NCBI GenBank assembly: GCA_964406505.1 | Contig: CAYORX010000003.1 | Coordinates: 70,838-134,837 of the forward strand | Source: DTU015 sp964406505 | Lineage (GTDB): Bacteria > Bacillota > Sulfobacillia > Fermentithermobacillales > Fermentithermobacillaceae | Reading direction: 5' to 3' | Length of the DNA stretch: 64,000 nt | The notes under the pieces: model-generated | Told to the model about the DNA's origin: nothing | The model's input: the letters and a program-made list of their open reading frames with translations, nothing else | The model's database searches: none | In this document: positions 26,105-35,152 of the stretch, in pieces | Position numbering within the stretch: position 1 is the stretch's first letter | How the letters are laid out: the number at the start of each line of letters is the position of its first letter | Program-made: the position numbers and the translations under genes

Positions 26105-26926
26105 TTGAATATGGCTTTACTAGCAGAAGAAGCCACTGCAAAAGGAGTTTTTATATTCGCGCCTGAAATGATGTTTGACTTTGTTTTGATTGCCGCCATA
26201 ATCATCATGGTGTACGTGATGATTCAAAGGGCTCGCGCAGGGCTTCCTGTCCGAGATATCAGGCGTATTGCAGGATTAGAAGCTATAGATGAAGCCCTTG
26301 GCCGGGCTACTGAAATGGGCAGACCTGTGCACTATACCCCGGGAATGAGTAGTTTCGGAGCCCAAATGTATGCAGGGTTAGCCGTGCTTTCTTACGTTGC
26401 AAAAATGGCGGCAGAATATGACACAAAACTTATTGTTACTACTCGAAGACCGCAGATCCATCCTGTTGCAACTGAAATTGTGAAGCAATCATATTTAGAA
26501 GCAGGAAGGCCAGATGCATTTAACCAGGACGACATACGATTTTTGTCTAGCGGCCAATTTAGTTACACTGCTGCGGTAATCGGTATGTTCCAGCGGGAAC
26601 GACCTGCCGCAAACTTGATGATCGGTTATTGGATGGCAGAATCTTTGGTTTTAGCTGAGGCGGGTGCTCAAGCGGGATGCCTGCAAATTGCCGCAGACAC
26701 AAATATTTATCAGATTCATTTTTTTATTGCTACATGCGACTACACACTTATTGGTGAAGAACTCTACGCAGCATCAGCTTATCTTTCAAAAGATCCAATG
26801 CTCGTTGGCACTATAGTAGCCCAAGACACGATGAAAATGGTAATAGGGGCATTAGTAATTATAGGATCGATCTGGGCAACTCTAAAAGGTGATGCGCAAG
26901 GCCTAATCGATTTCTTATCGCTTTAA
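26105..26926 (+). CDS. DUF6754-like membrane protein
   Basis: 273 residues. A membrane helix at about 21-42 (VLIAAIIIMVYVMIQRA) is followed by a soluble domain of about 195 residues (PVHYTPGMSSFGAQMYAGLA, LIVTTRRPQIHPVATEIVKQ, LMIGYWMAESLVLAEAG, FFIATCDYTLIGEELYAASA), and a second helix lies at about 245-263. I recognise this as the DUF6754 family; its function is unknown. The TTG start has AGGAGG nine bases upstream. It is the first of four same-strand membrane genes (gaps 15, 19 and 18 bases). The soluble domain, rich in small and aromatic residues, is the most conserved-looking part. Confidence 0.75.
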   Translation: MNMALLAEEATAKGVFIFAPEMMFDFVLIAAIIIMVYVMIQRARAGLPVRDIRRIAGLEAIDEALGRATEMGRPVHYTPGMSSFGAQMYAGLAVLSYVAKMAAEYDTKLIVTTRRPQIHPVATEIVKQSYLEAGRPDAFNQDDIRFLSSGQFSYTAAVIGMFQRERPAANLMIGYWMAESLVLAEAGAQAGCLQIAADTNIYQIHFFIATCDYTLIGEELYAASAYLSKDPMLVGTIVAQDTMKMVIGALVIIGSIWATLKGDAQGLIDFLSL

Positions 26927-26941
26927 TAAGGAGGGATATTT

Positions 26942-27559
26942 GTGAGAAGACAACTTCCCGTAATTATAGTGGCTTTAGTAGCTGTTTTCGTAATGTTCGT
27001 GAAATTCGTTGATCTTGGCGAATTCAGCACAAAAGCGGTAACCCAAGCGGACCAATGGAGTCAAGTGACTTACGAATTTGCATTTTTATTAGGTGCAATT
27101 AACTTCACCCGACTACATTATAATAATGTGTCAAAAAAACGAAGCAAATGGATATATAGCGCGATAGCACTTATAGCTATGATCGGCGCAACTCTCATCA
27201 ATATGATTAACGGCGTGGACGGGGTTGTCAGTGTCTTCATAGCTAATAACATTGCTAGCGGTATAAGCGGCTCGATCTATGCTTTATTAGGCTTTTACGT
27301 ATGTTCCGCTGCTTATCGTTCATTTAAGATCAGAAATATAGAAGCCGGTATTCTCCTCGTAACCGCAGTGATACTTATGCTTTCCCAAGCACCTATTGGT
27401 GACGCGGTATTCCCAGGTATGTCGAAAATCGGAGAGTGGATCTTAGATGTTCCTAACTCTGCAGCCTTACGTGGAATAGGTTTAGGGGCAGGAATTGGAG
27501 GATTTGCGGCATCAATTAGAGTGCTTTTAGGCCTCGAGAGAAGCTGGACAGGAAACTAA
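26942..27559 (+). CDS. Polytopic membrane protein of unknown function (DUF6754 operon)
   Basis: 205 residues with about six hydrophobic segments. The first is VIIVALVAVFVMFVKFVD at 6-23, others are near 68-88, 95-120 and 133-150, and the C-terminal helix GIGLGAGIGGFAASIRVLLG is glycine-rich. Short charged loops (SKKRSKW) suggest positive-inside topology. I do not recognise a family or catalytic motif. GTG start with AAGGAGGG upstream. Its position between two single-domain anchored proteins suggests it is an integral subunit of a membrane complex. Confidence 0.8.
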   Translation: MRRQLPVIIVALVAVFVMFVKFVDLGEFSTKAVTQADQWSQVTYEFAFLLGAINFTRLHYNNVSKKRSKWIYSAIALIAMIGATLINMINGVDGVVSVFIANNIASGISGSIYALLGFYVCSAAYRSFKIRNIEAGILLVTAVILMLSQAPIGDAVFPGMSKIGEWILDVPNSAALRGIGLGAGIGGFAASIRVLLGLERSWTGN

Positions 27560-27578
27560 TGAAAGGGGGTTCGTCCTT

Positions 27579-28415
27579 ATGAATTGGGAGAAGTTAGAGA
27601 ATATTGATGTTAGGATCCTTTATGGACTCGTCCTGGCATGTCTAATCATACCTATGTTCAAGCCTATTGGTTTGCCAATAGCAATTTCGGAAAATTCTAG
27701 AAAAGTGTACGATACTATTGAGAATTTACCGGACGGTTCGATAATTTGGGTTTCTCATGACACGGGTACAGGTAATGCACCCGAACTCAACCCCGCATTA
27801 ACCGCATTCGCTAGGCAGGCATTCCGAAAAGATTGCAAAATTGTAGCCACAGCACTGATGAATGAATTGATAGGTCCTACTTATGTTCAAGAATACATAG
27901 GGGAAGTTGCAGACGAGATGGGTAAAGAATACGGAGTGGATTGGGTCAATATCGGTTTTAGGCTAAGCCCCGAGGCTACCATGAAAATGTTAGCAGAAGA
28001 TGTGTGGGAAGCTGTTAACGGTGTTGACTGGAAAGGTACGCCTCTTGACGAGTTTCCTTTGATGAAAGATGTTAGATCTTTTCGTAACGATGTGGATCTT
28101 CTATTTACGACAATGGTAGGAACACCCGGGGCTTTTCAATGGATCAGATACATTGGCGAACCGTTAAAAATACCTATAACAGGCAGCGCTTCTTTGACTA
28201 TGTACGCAGGCGTGCAACATTATATCCGTTCAGGTCAATTACAAGGTTATCTTGGTGGACTTAGAGGCGCAGCTGAATATGAACAACTAGTTGGATTTGC
28301 CGGTCAAGGACTTTCCGGTATGGATGCCCAATCTATGGGACACCTTACCATAATAATATTTTTGATTTTCGGTAATGTTGGGTATTTCATGAAACAAAAA
28401 GCAAACAGGCAATAA
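27579..28415 (+). CDS. Membrane-anchored protein of unknown function (DUF6754 operon)
   Basis: 278 residues. One helix lies at about 12-32 (ILYGLVLACLIIPMFKPIG). A domain of roughly 215 residues follows (GSIIWVSHDTGTGNAPELNP, IVATALMNELIGPTYVQEYI, YGVDWVNIGFRLSPEATMKM, LKIPITGSASLTMYAGVQHY). A second helix near 252-268 (IIIFLIFGNVGYFM) ends the protein. The two-helix hairpin puts N and C termini on one side and the domain on the other. No family recognised. The layout mirrors the DUF6754 protein encoded two genes earlier. AAAGGGGG precedes the ATG by ten bases. Confidence 0.8.
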   Translation: MNWEKLENIDVRILYGLVLACLIIPMFKPIGLPIAISENSRKVYDTIENLPDGSIIWVSHDTGTGNAPELNPALTAFARQAFRKDCKIVATALMNELIGPTYVQEYIGEVADEMGKEYGVDWVNIGFRLSPEATMKMLAEDVWEAVNGVDWKGTPLDEFPLMKDVRSFRNDVDLLFTTMVGTPGAFQWIRYIGEPLKIPITGSASLTMYAGVQHYIRSGQLQGYLGGLRGAAEYEQLVGFAGQGLSGMDAQSMGHLTIIIFLIFGNVGYFMKQKANRQ

Positions 28416-28433
28416 GCGAAGGGAGGTATATTT

Positions 28434-29039
28434 GTGGACATTGATATGCTTGGTAATATAACTATGTCGATTTGTATCCTTATGGCATGGTCTTACTTGT
28501 ATAAAGAAAACCCTATTTATAACTTTGCTGAACATCTTTATGTTGGTATTACGGTAGGGCGTGGAATAGCGTATACTTTAGAAGTTGAGCTAAAACCCCG
28601 CGTACTCGATCAAATGATCGGTGAGGGACGTTGGAGTTTACTTATACCTGCCATCATAGGATGCCTCATTTATTTTAGATTCATTAGAGGATATGAATGG
28701 ATAAGCAGAATATGTATGGGATTTTGGATTGGGTATGGTGTAGGAAACCATCTGGGCTTTAGTCCAGCATCATATATGACACAAATGTTTAATACGTTTA
28801 TCAATCTAAATACCATTAACAACTTAATCTATTTCATAATAGTAGTCGGAGTTATGTGGTATTTTATCTTTACCATACAAAGAGAATCAGGACCTTTACA
28901 TCACGCGTCAATGTTTGGCCGATATGCAATGATGTTGGCATTCGGATCAGCCTACGGCTCTATCACCATGGCGTACCTGTCTTTGATTATTGGCCGATTA
29001 CAAATAATACTTAGAGATACGCTGCAATTAGTTCAATAA
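28434..29039 (+). CDS. Polytopic membrane protein of unknown function (DUF6754 operon)
   Basis: 201 residues, about five or six helices: ITMSICILMAWSYLY at the N-terminus, SLLIPAIIGCLIYFRFIRG near 66-84, MGFWIGYGVGNHLGF near 98, LIYFIIVVGVMWYFIFTIQ near 127-146, and a last helix near 165-190. The NPIYNFAEHLYVGITVGRG stretch after helix 1 is striking but unassigned. GTG start with GGGAGG upstream. Last gene of the operon, followed 19 bases later by a rho-independent terminator. Function unknown. Confidence 0.8.
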   Translation: MDIDMLGNITMSICILMAWSYLYKENPIYNFAEHLYVGITVGRGIAYTLEVELKPRVLDQMIGEGRWSLLIPAIIGCLIYFRFIRGYEWISRICMGFWIGYGVGNHLGFSPASYMTQMFNTFINLNTINNLIYFIIVVGVMWYFIFTIQRESGPLHHASMFGRYAMMLAFGSAYGSITMAYLSLIIGRLQIILRDTLQLVQ

Positions 29040-29057
29040 CATTTTGTTTTTGACAGA

Positions 29058-29088
29058 GGGGCAGGCTGTTTTCAGTCGGCCCCCTTTT
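29058..29088 (+). terminator. Rho-independent terminator of the four-gene membrane operon
   Basis: A GC-rich hairpin with stem starting GGGGC, loop TTTT and closing GGCCCC is followed by TTTT (29085-29088). Confidence 0.85.
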
Positions 29089-29213
29089 AATCGTGTCAGG
29101 CCAATAGTTTTTCCGCTAAAGAAGGATTCTTCTTAGATTTTATGAAATTTAGATAAAGTAAATTGTATTGTTTACTTCATCCAAATGAACTAAATGAAAG
29201 TGAGGAATCTTTT

Positions 29214-29705
29214 ATGTTATCTCAAATTGTTTCAAGCCCGATTGGCCCTTTGAAACTGACTGTGAAAGATTGTTTCATTATAGGCCTTGAATTTTTTAAA
29301 GAACAAAACAAATTCTATTATGTTGATTCGACAAAAAACATAAATTTAAACGATAGCAACGATATTAGAACATTAAAACAGGCAAAACACGAACTCGAAA
29401 AATATTTTGCCGGTCAGTTGCGCCAGTTTACTGTCCCCGTTAAATTCTCTGGCCCTCCCTTCTATCAAAAAGTGTGGAGGCTTTTACAAGATATCGATTA
29501 CGGGGAAACAAAAACATATAAAGAACTAGCTAAATCAGCGGGATCTCCCAAGGCAGCCAGGGCCGTAGGAAGTGCTTGTGCAGCCAACCCTATCGTCATA
29601 ATTGTACCTTGTCACCGGGTGTTGGCCCAATCAAGCCTAGGTGGTTTCGGGGGTGGACTTGCTACTAAGCGGTGGCTTTTGGAATTAGAGTCAAAAACAA
29701 ATTAA
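29214..29705 (+). CDS. ogt: Methylated-DNA-protein-cysteine methyltransferase
   Basis: 163 residues. The active-site motif NPIVIIVPCHRVLA carries the acceptor cysteine, preceded by a winged-helix segment (GETKTYKELAKSAGSPKAAR) and followed by GGFGGGLATKRWLLELE. It repairs O6-methylguanine by taking the alkyl group onto itself. ATG 29214 has GAGGAA upstream and starts with the family-like MLSQIVSSPIGPL; the frame is open from a TTG at 29163. It appears to be monocistronic. Confidence 0.94.
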   Translation: MLSQIVSSPIGPLKLTVKDCFIIGLEFFKEQNKFYYVDSTKNINLNDSNDIRTLKQAKHELEKYFAGQLRQFTVPVKFSGPPFYQKVWRLLQDIDYGETKTYKELAKSAGSPKAARAVGSACAANPIVIIVPCHRVLAQSSLGGFGGGLATKRWLLELESKTN

Positions 29706-29714
29706 CAAAACTCA

Positions 29715-29738
29715 GGCCGAGTATAAAACTCGACCTTT
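29715..29738. terminator. Bidirectional terminator between ogt and M20 gene
   Basis: The hairpin GGCCGAGT-ATAAA-ACTCGACC has TTTT on the plus side and a T-rich flank on the minus side (complement of AACAAAA), between two convergent genes. Confidence 0.75.
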
Positions 29739-29757
29739 TATGTTTTGTTGATATGAA

Positions 29758-31173
29758 TTAATCAAAAAATCTATCGAAAGGAAATTCTTGGCCTTCCGGA
29801 AAAGGACATCTGTAAGGCGAATCCTTCGTTTTTACTTTAAACTCGCTCCATGCCTGTTCAATTAATTCAGGATTTTCGATAAGTTTTAGGCCGCATAGAG
29901 CCATACTTTTTGCTGCGACCAACATTCCTTTATGGCCTATGGAGCTACCGGCGGAGGCGCAATATTGCCACGAATGTCCTGGACATCCAATGGGTATTGC
30001 CGCCGCCGACATTTGAACAGTAGGCGCGATCCAACTTACATCTCCTACATCGGTTGAACCTCCACCTGACCTGCCTTTACCTCGAGGAGGCATTAATGTC
30101 GTATGAAGGGTTTGTTCCTTAAGTTCTGGAAACTCTTGAAAAATTGGGCTTTCATGCAAATTCTTTACCGCCGACGTATCGAAAGTTTGTGCTAATTCTT
30201 TTGCAAATTCAAGATCTCCTTCGTCAAATTGCGGGGGCCCTACTTCTTGAAGTGAATCCCACATAACATCTGCAAGCACTTCGTTTAAAAGCACATTGTA
30301 GCATCCGGTAAGAAAATCGATTTCAAAAGTAGTGCCGTTGATCAATGCAGAACCCTTTGCAATATCAATAAGTCTTTGGTAAATCTCTTCAACTTGATCT
30401 CGCCGGGGAGCCCTTACAAAATACCAAACTTCTGCAAAAGCGGGCACCACATTTGGTTGTCCGCCACCTGACGTGATTACATAATGGACAGAGGCATCTT
30501 TTATTATGTGTTCACGCAAATAGTTGGCGCCGATATTCATTATTTCAACTGAATCAAGTGCAGAACGTCCATTATGTGGATCACCAGCAGCATGCGCGGT
30601 TTTACCGAAAAATTGAAATCTGGCAGAATTGATTGCTGTGCCGCTGCTAAGTCTAACAGTGTTCATCGAACTTGGGTGCCAGCTGATCGCAATATCTAGG
30701 TCAGAAAATAATCCTTCGCGTGCCATATAGACTTTCCCTGCTAACACCTCTTCAGCCGGGCAGCCATAGTATCTGATGGTGCCAGTTTGTCCTTTGCATT
30801 CAAGCATTTCTTTTAAAGCAAGTGCAGCCCCAAGCGAAGCAGTCCCCAATAGATTATGTCCACACCCATGGCCGGGATCGCCCTCCACTCTTGGTTCTTT
30901 TTTCGCCATCACCTTTTGCGATAAACCTGCTAAGGCATCATATTCGCCAAGAAACCCGATTAAAGGTTTGCCTTTTCCCCATTCAGCGACAAGGGCTGTA
31001 GGAATGCCTCCAGCACCCCTAGTAACGGTGAAACCTTGTTTTTCAAGATAGTCAGCCTGCACTTTCATTGAATGCGTCTCGCGAAACCCTAGTTCAGAAT
31101 AGTCCCAAACTGCATTAGCAATATCAATTAGGTCTTTAGCTCTTTGGTCTACCAAATTCAAAATGTTTGCCAC
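29758..31173 (-). CDS. M20-family amidohydrolase (AbgB-like)
   Basis: 471 residues with the M20 dimetal aminoacylase pattern: DPGHGCGHNLLGTASLGAAL, YGCPAEEVLAGKVYMARE, DIAISWHPSSMNTVRLSSG, RSGGGSTDVGDVSWIAPT and a final SSIGHKGMLVAAK. It resembles p-aminobenzoyl-glutamate hydrolase subunit B and similar amidohydrolases, so it probably frees amino acids from N-acylated or dipeptide-like substrates. GTG 31173 has GGGAGG seven bases upstream; an ATG at 31188 overlaps that site. No neighbour is clearly co-transcribed. Confidence 0.9.
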   Translation of the reverse strand: MANILNLVDQRAKDLIDIANAVWDYSELGFRETHSMKVQADYLEKQGFTVTRGAGGIPTALVAEWGKGKPLIGFLGEYDALAGLSQKVMAKKEPRVEGDPGHGCGHNLLGTASLGAALALKEMLECKGQTGTIRYYGCPAEEVLAGKVYMAREGLFSDLDIAISWHPSSMNTVRLSSGTAINSARFQFFGKTAHAAGDPHNGRSALDSVEIMNIGANYLREHIIKDASVHYVITSGGGQPNVVPAFAEVWYFVRAPRRDQVEEIYQRLIDIAKGSALINGTTFEIDFLTGCYNVLLNEVLADVMWDSLQEVGPPQFDEGDLEFAKELAQTFDTSAVKNLHESPIFQEFPELKEQTLHTTLMPPRGKGRSGGGSTDVGDVSWIAPTVQMSAAAIPIGCPGHSWQYCASAGSSIGHKGMLVAAKSMALCGLKLIENPELIEQAWSEFKVKTKDSPYRCPFPEGQEFPFDRFFD

Positions 31174-31298
31174 AACAAAACCTCCCATATGCTTGAATTC
31201 AGATATTATAGGTTCATCATGAAAATTTGGTTGATCATTGTATTTCCTTCATTACTTCAACTTCTTCATTGGAATGTCTTTTCCTGCATTAGCCTCGT

Positions 31299-32657
31299 TT
31301 ACCAAATACCTAAAATTCGACATGCTACTTGGAAGTAGATTAAAAGACCTACCGCATCAACAACAGTAGTGATAAGGGGCGCCGAAACTACTGCGGGATC
31401 AACACCAAATTTGGCACCTATTAAAGGTAAAGTTGCCCCTACAGTTGAACTCACGATCAAAATCACTACCAAAGCTATGGAAACTGTAAGCGCCACGGCG
31501 GGACAACCACCGATAGCCCACGAGAAAAAGAACCCCGCTCCACCCATAGACAAGCCTAACATCGCGCCTACGCGCAATTCTTTCCACAAAATTCGGCCTA
31601 GATCTTTGAGCGTTACCTCGCCTAACGCCATAGCCCTGATAACAAGAGTTGATGCTTGTGAACCTGAGTTTCCGCCTGTGTCTGTTAGTAATGGTATGAA
31701 AAATGTAAGTGCTACCATTTGGCCAAGCACGTCTTCATAAGCTTTTAATATGTTGCCTGTAAATGCTTCTGCTATAAATAGCACCAGAAGCCAACCAACT
31801 CTTTTCTTGACTAAATTTATTAATGAGGAACTCATATAAGGTTCATCTAAGGGTTGGCTTCCGCCTAGTAGATGAATGTCCTCTGTGTCTTCCTCTTCGA
31901 TAACATCTACAATATCATCTATCGCAATTACACCCACGAGATGCCCGTCATCGTCTGTTACCGGAAGCGCAACAAAATCATACTGGCTTAATAATTTAGC
32001 AGCTTCTTCCTGGTCAGTATGCACAGGTACAGAAATGACTTTACTATACATAATGTCTGATACAAGGGTATCTGGTTTACTCAAAAGTATTTCTTTCAAA
32101 GAAGTTACTCCGGTTAACCGCCCTTGCAAATCTACTACATAGACATAGTTAGTAATATTTGCTTCTCTGCCAACCTTCCTAAATCGTTGGATTACTTGTT
32201 CGGCGCTCCATTCTTCCCGCACCGCAATGTAATCTAAAGACATTAATCCCCCTGCAGAATCGTCAGGATACTTCATAAGCATCGTAATATCATCACGATC
32301 TTTTTCGGGGATTCGCTTTAAAATTTGTTGTGCTTGGCGCGGATGAATAGCTAGAACTAAGTCAGTCGCAGCATCGTCAGACAGATCAATAAGTATACTT
32401 CTAGCCACAGAATCTTCAGAGTGATCGAGTAATCTATACTGCTCATCGTAATCCAAGTGTTCTAGCGCTTCAGCAGCAATGTCTGAAGGCGCTAAAGCCA
32501 AAATCTTTAATTGTTCTGATTCATCTAATTCCTTAAGCAAAGTAGCGATATCGAATGGTTGCAGCTCTTGAAGGAAATCTTTGAGTTCATCATCGGATTT
32601 GGAAAATAGCATGACCTGAATTGATTCTTTTAAGGAACGGCTAGCCATGGGCTCCAT
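31299..32657 (-). CDS. mgtE: Magnesium transporter MgtE
   Basis: 452 residues. The N-terminal helical domain (about 1-125) has repeats around LLKELDESEQ and PEKDRDDITMLM. Two CBS domains (about 130-250) include DIMYSKVISVPV. Five C-terminal membrane helices hold the pore signature DTGGNSGSQASTLVIRAMAL. It imports magnesium and closes when the cytosolic domains bind the ion. ATG 32657 has TGGAGG eight bases upstream. The leader of about 390 bases is long, but I could not match it to the M-box. Confidence 0.95.
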   Translation of the reverse strand: MEPMASRSLKESIQVMLFSKSDDELKDFLQELQPFDIATLLKELDESEQLKILALAPSDIAAEALEHLDYDEQYRLLDHSEDSVARSILIDLSDDAATDLVLAIHPRQAQQILKRIPEKDRDDITMLMKYPDDSAGGLMSLDYIAVREEWSAEQVIQRFRKVGREANITNYVYVVDLQGRLTGVTSLKEILLSKPDTLVSDIMYSKVISVPVHTDQEEAAKLLSQYDFVALPVTDDDGHLVGVIAIDDIVDVIEEEDTEDIHLLGGSQPLDEPYMSSSLINLVKKRVGWLLVLFIAEAFTGNILKAYEDVLGQMVALTFFIPLLTDTGGNSGSQASTLVIRAMALGEVTLKDLGRILWKELRVGAMLGLSMGGAGFFFSWAIGGCPAVALTVSIALVVILIVSSTVGATLPLIGAKFGVDPAVVSAPLITTVVDAVGLLIYFQVACRILGIW

Positions 32658-33046
32658 TAACCTCACCTCCAGGTGTTATGTGTATCTTAAAAATGTTTCG
32701 GGACGATACTTTTTACTACGTTTCTAATAAAAGTTTTGGCATCGCTTGCATTTCCCGGAGGTTATATTAACTAAATGAATAAGCAAACGGCTTCAATTCA
32801 AGGTAGACACATCATGACATCCCACATAAAATCTCGCAATAAAAATGGGGGCACGGTGCAGACAACCTCCCGGATTTGCAATTTGCCCAAAATCTCGGGT
32901 AAAAAATGGAACAGTTCAAATTTCAGTAAAATTTTGCATCTACTAGGTCCAGGGTCCACTCCATACCACCACCTTTATAGAGTTAGATTCAATAGAGTTA
33001 AGCCTTATTGTATACCTTATCAAGTATACAGCAATGAAGAATTAAA
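32658..33046 (-). other. Long gap upstream of mgtE with decayed small-ORF traces
   Basis: The 389-base stretch separates ytaF and mgtE, both on the minus strand. Near its 5' end TTGCTG and TACAAT, 16 bases apart, could be a promoter. A hairpin GTATAC-TTGATAAG-GTATAC overlaps it. A 13-codon frame (MEWTLDLVDAKFY) follows AGGTGGTGG. A GTG frame at 32798-32854 reads FLLRDFMWDVMMCLP, then a stop, then IEAVCLFI in the same frame, faintly like the small YqzL family. No recognised riboswitch. Confidence 0.4.
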
Positions 33047-33739
33047 CTAAAATAAACCTAACAATTTTAAAACTCCGATAATTATCAAAACAAACCCACT
33101 AAGGACTTGGTTATATTGTATGTTGTGTGCGACTGCAAATCGTTTACCTAAAATAGTTCCTAAAAATACGAAAAATGGTGAAGCAAATGCTGCAATTGGG
33201 ATTATATGCAATGAAATGCCTACCATTGACGCCCCAAATCCCGCAGCAAAAGCATCTAATCCTAATGCGACACTCAAAAGCCAAGCCTCGCCTGCGTCAA
33301 TGCTACCCGACAAATCCCTATCGGCTTTCAACGGTTCGTTGAGTATGTCTGCTACATTTTGCATCAAGCTGTTTTTGATCTTATGTTGAGGATAGATGAC
33401 ACCGCTTCGTTCAACCACCGAACAATTGGTATGGTCTGTTTGGTGAAAAAATCGTGTGGCGACTTTTTGGTACTGTTGTATGATTTGCCATATTCCCAAA
33501 GCGATTAAAATCGATGCACCTAAATAAACTCCCGTGTTATGGGAGATCACCGATGCGAAAAATTTGCCAGAAATCATAGAAGTCCCTATCATTGTGCCAG
33601 AACAAATGCCAATTTTCCAATAATGATCATAGTTGATATCAAACCTTTTAAGCGAATAAGCAATTCCTACTATAAAACCATCAAAACTTAGAATTAGCCC
33701 AACACTTAAAGCAGGTATTAACGAGCGAAATATTTTCAA
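33047..33739 (-). CDS. ytaF: YtaF-like sporulation membrane protein (MntP superfamily)
   Basis: 230 residues from a TTG at 33739 that has GGGGGG six bases upstream; a TTG at 33784 is also in frame. Six hydrophobic segments form two related halves: ALSVGLILSFDGFIVGIAYS first, and LLSVALGLDAFAAGFGASMV second, each with the conserved aspartate. A hydrophilic linker between them includes KADRDLSGSIDAGEAW, typical of YtaF. Relatives export manganese (MntP). YtaF itself is tied to sporulation with unknown transport activity. The Asp-rich linker could bind a cation. Confidence 0.88.
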   Translation of the reverse strand: MKIFRSLIPALSVGLILSFDGFIVGIAYSLKRFDINYDHYWKIGICSGTMIGTSMISGKFFASVISHNTGVYLGASILIALGIWQIIQQYQKVATRFFHQTDHTNCSVVERSGVIYPQHKIKNSLMQNVADILNEPLKADRDLSGSIDAGEAWLLSVALGLDAFAAGFGASMVGISLHIIPIAAFASPFFVFLGTILGKRFAVAHNIQYNQVLSGFVLIIIGVLKLLGLF

Positions 33740-33842
33740 ATCTAGCCCCCCACACACTGCAAAACCAATCCAATGTATGGGCAAGGGCTTGTTAAGGTTA
33801 CTTAATATAGTCTACCTAAGCTTTTAAATCCCTAAAAACGAT

Positions 33843-35132
33843 CTATGTTTGAAATACATTTCTCAATGTAAGTGATTCTTTCCTGCCCCTTCCTAAGGAA
33901 ATTATGGCCGGCTTTAGACCAGTATTACTCGATATAAATTCAATAAACCGGCGGGCGTTAGGATGTAAGTCTTCAAGGGATTTAGCACTTGGATCAATTT
34001 CGGGCCAACCTTGGAATTCTTCATAGACCGGTTTGCATTCATTCAATCCTTCGAGGCTTAAAGGAAAATGAGTGATTATTCTTCCATTGTGATTATAAGC
34101 ATATGCCACCTTAACCTTGTCCAATCCTGATAACGTATCTAATTTTGTAAGGGCAATTCCGGTCAGTCCATTGATGACAGCGGCGTAGTTAATCATTGTC
34201 AGATCTAGCCATCCAATTCTTCTAGGTCTTCCAGTTGTAACACCATATTCTTGCCCTGTTTCACGAATCCATTTACCTGTTTCGCAGAAGAGTTCTGTAG
34301 GAAACGGGCCGTCACCTACTCGTGATGTATATGCCTTGACTACAGCAATAACTTCGTTAATCCTAGTTGGTCCAACACCCGCGCCAATACATGCTCCTCC
34401 GGATATAGGGTGGCTAGAAGTTACATAAGGATAGGTTCCGTGATCAAGATCTAAAAATGTTCCTTGAGCACCTTCAAACAAGACTTTTTTACCTTTATCA
34501 ATCGCCTTATTGACGATTATTGCGGTATCAGTAATATATGGTTCTAAAATTTTAGCAGCCTGCAGATAAGACTCGAGGATAGGTTCAACATTTAAGGATT
34601 CGCTGCGGTAAACGTGCTTGAATATCCGGTTCTTGTCTCGAACATTTGCTTCAAGTTTGCTGGCAAATACGCTCGGTTTGAGCAAATCACCAATTTGAAT
34701 GCCTACTCGAGCGGCCTTATCCATGTATGCAGGACCTACCCCTTTTAAAGTAGTACCTAATTTGCTTTCACCCATTGTTTCTTCTTGCAAAGCATCTAAA
34801 ATTCGATGATAAGGCATAATCATGTGTGCACGTGAGCTAATACGGAGCCCTGTAACCTTACGCCCCTTTTCTTGAAATTGTTGGATTTCTGAAACTAGCA
34901 CTTCTGGATCAACGACGACTCCATTACCTATAACAGATATTTTATCAGGATACAAAATCCCGGAGGGAAGTAAATGAAGTTGGAATACCTCATCGTCAAC
35001 TACAACCGTATGTCCGGCATTTGGCCCACCTTGATACCTTACGATCACATCTGCTTCAAGAGCAAGGTAATCAGTGATTTTTCCTTTGCCTTCGTCGCCC
35101 CATTGACTTCCTACAACAACAACTGTCGACAT
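33843..35132 (-). CDS. purA: Adenylosuccinate synthetase
   Basis: 429 residues, full length. VVVGSQWGDEGKGKITDYLA is the GTP-binding P-loop; GGPNAGHTVV, TTLKGVGPAYMDKAARVG, FEGAQGTFLDLDHGTYPYV and VTTGRPRRIGWLDL are also present. It makes adenylosuccinate from IMP, aspartate and GTP in purine synthesis. The ATG at 35132 has its only Shine-Dalgarno (GGAGGG, 35155-35160) 22 bases away; the intervening 15-base hairpin would shorten this to 7 if folded. Confidence 0.97.
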   Translation of the reverse strand: MSTVVVVGSQWGDEGKGKITDYLALEADVIVRYQGGPNAGHTVVVDDEVFQLHLLPSGILYPDKISVIGNGVVVDPEVLVSEIQQFQEKGRKVTGLRISSRAHMIMPYHRILDALQEETMGESKLGTTLKGVGPAYMDKAARVGIQIGDLLKPSVFASKLEANVRDKNRIFKHVYRSESLNVEPILESYLQAAKILEPYITDTAIIVNKAIDKGKKVLFEGAQGTFLDLDHGTYPYVTSSHPISGGACIGAGVGPTRINEVIAVVKAYTSRVGDGPFPTELFCETGKWIRETGQEYGVTTGRPRRIGWLDLTMINYAAVINGLTGIALTKLDTLSGLDKVKVAYAYNHNGRIITHFPLSLEGLNECKPVYEEFQGWPEIDPSAKSLEDLHPNARRFIEFISSNTGLKPAIISLGRGRKESLTLRNVFQT

Positions 35133-35137
35133 ATTTT

Positions 35138-35152
35138 CGGGTGTGTTACCCG
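35138..35152 (-). promoter_or_regulatory. Hairpin between purA Shine-Dalgarno and start codon
   Basis: CGGGT-AACAC-ACCCG on the minus strand lies between GGAGGG and the purA ATG. Removing it leaves a standard 7-base spacing. It may be needed for, or modulate, initiation. Confidence 0.45.
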
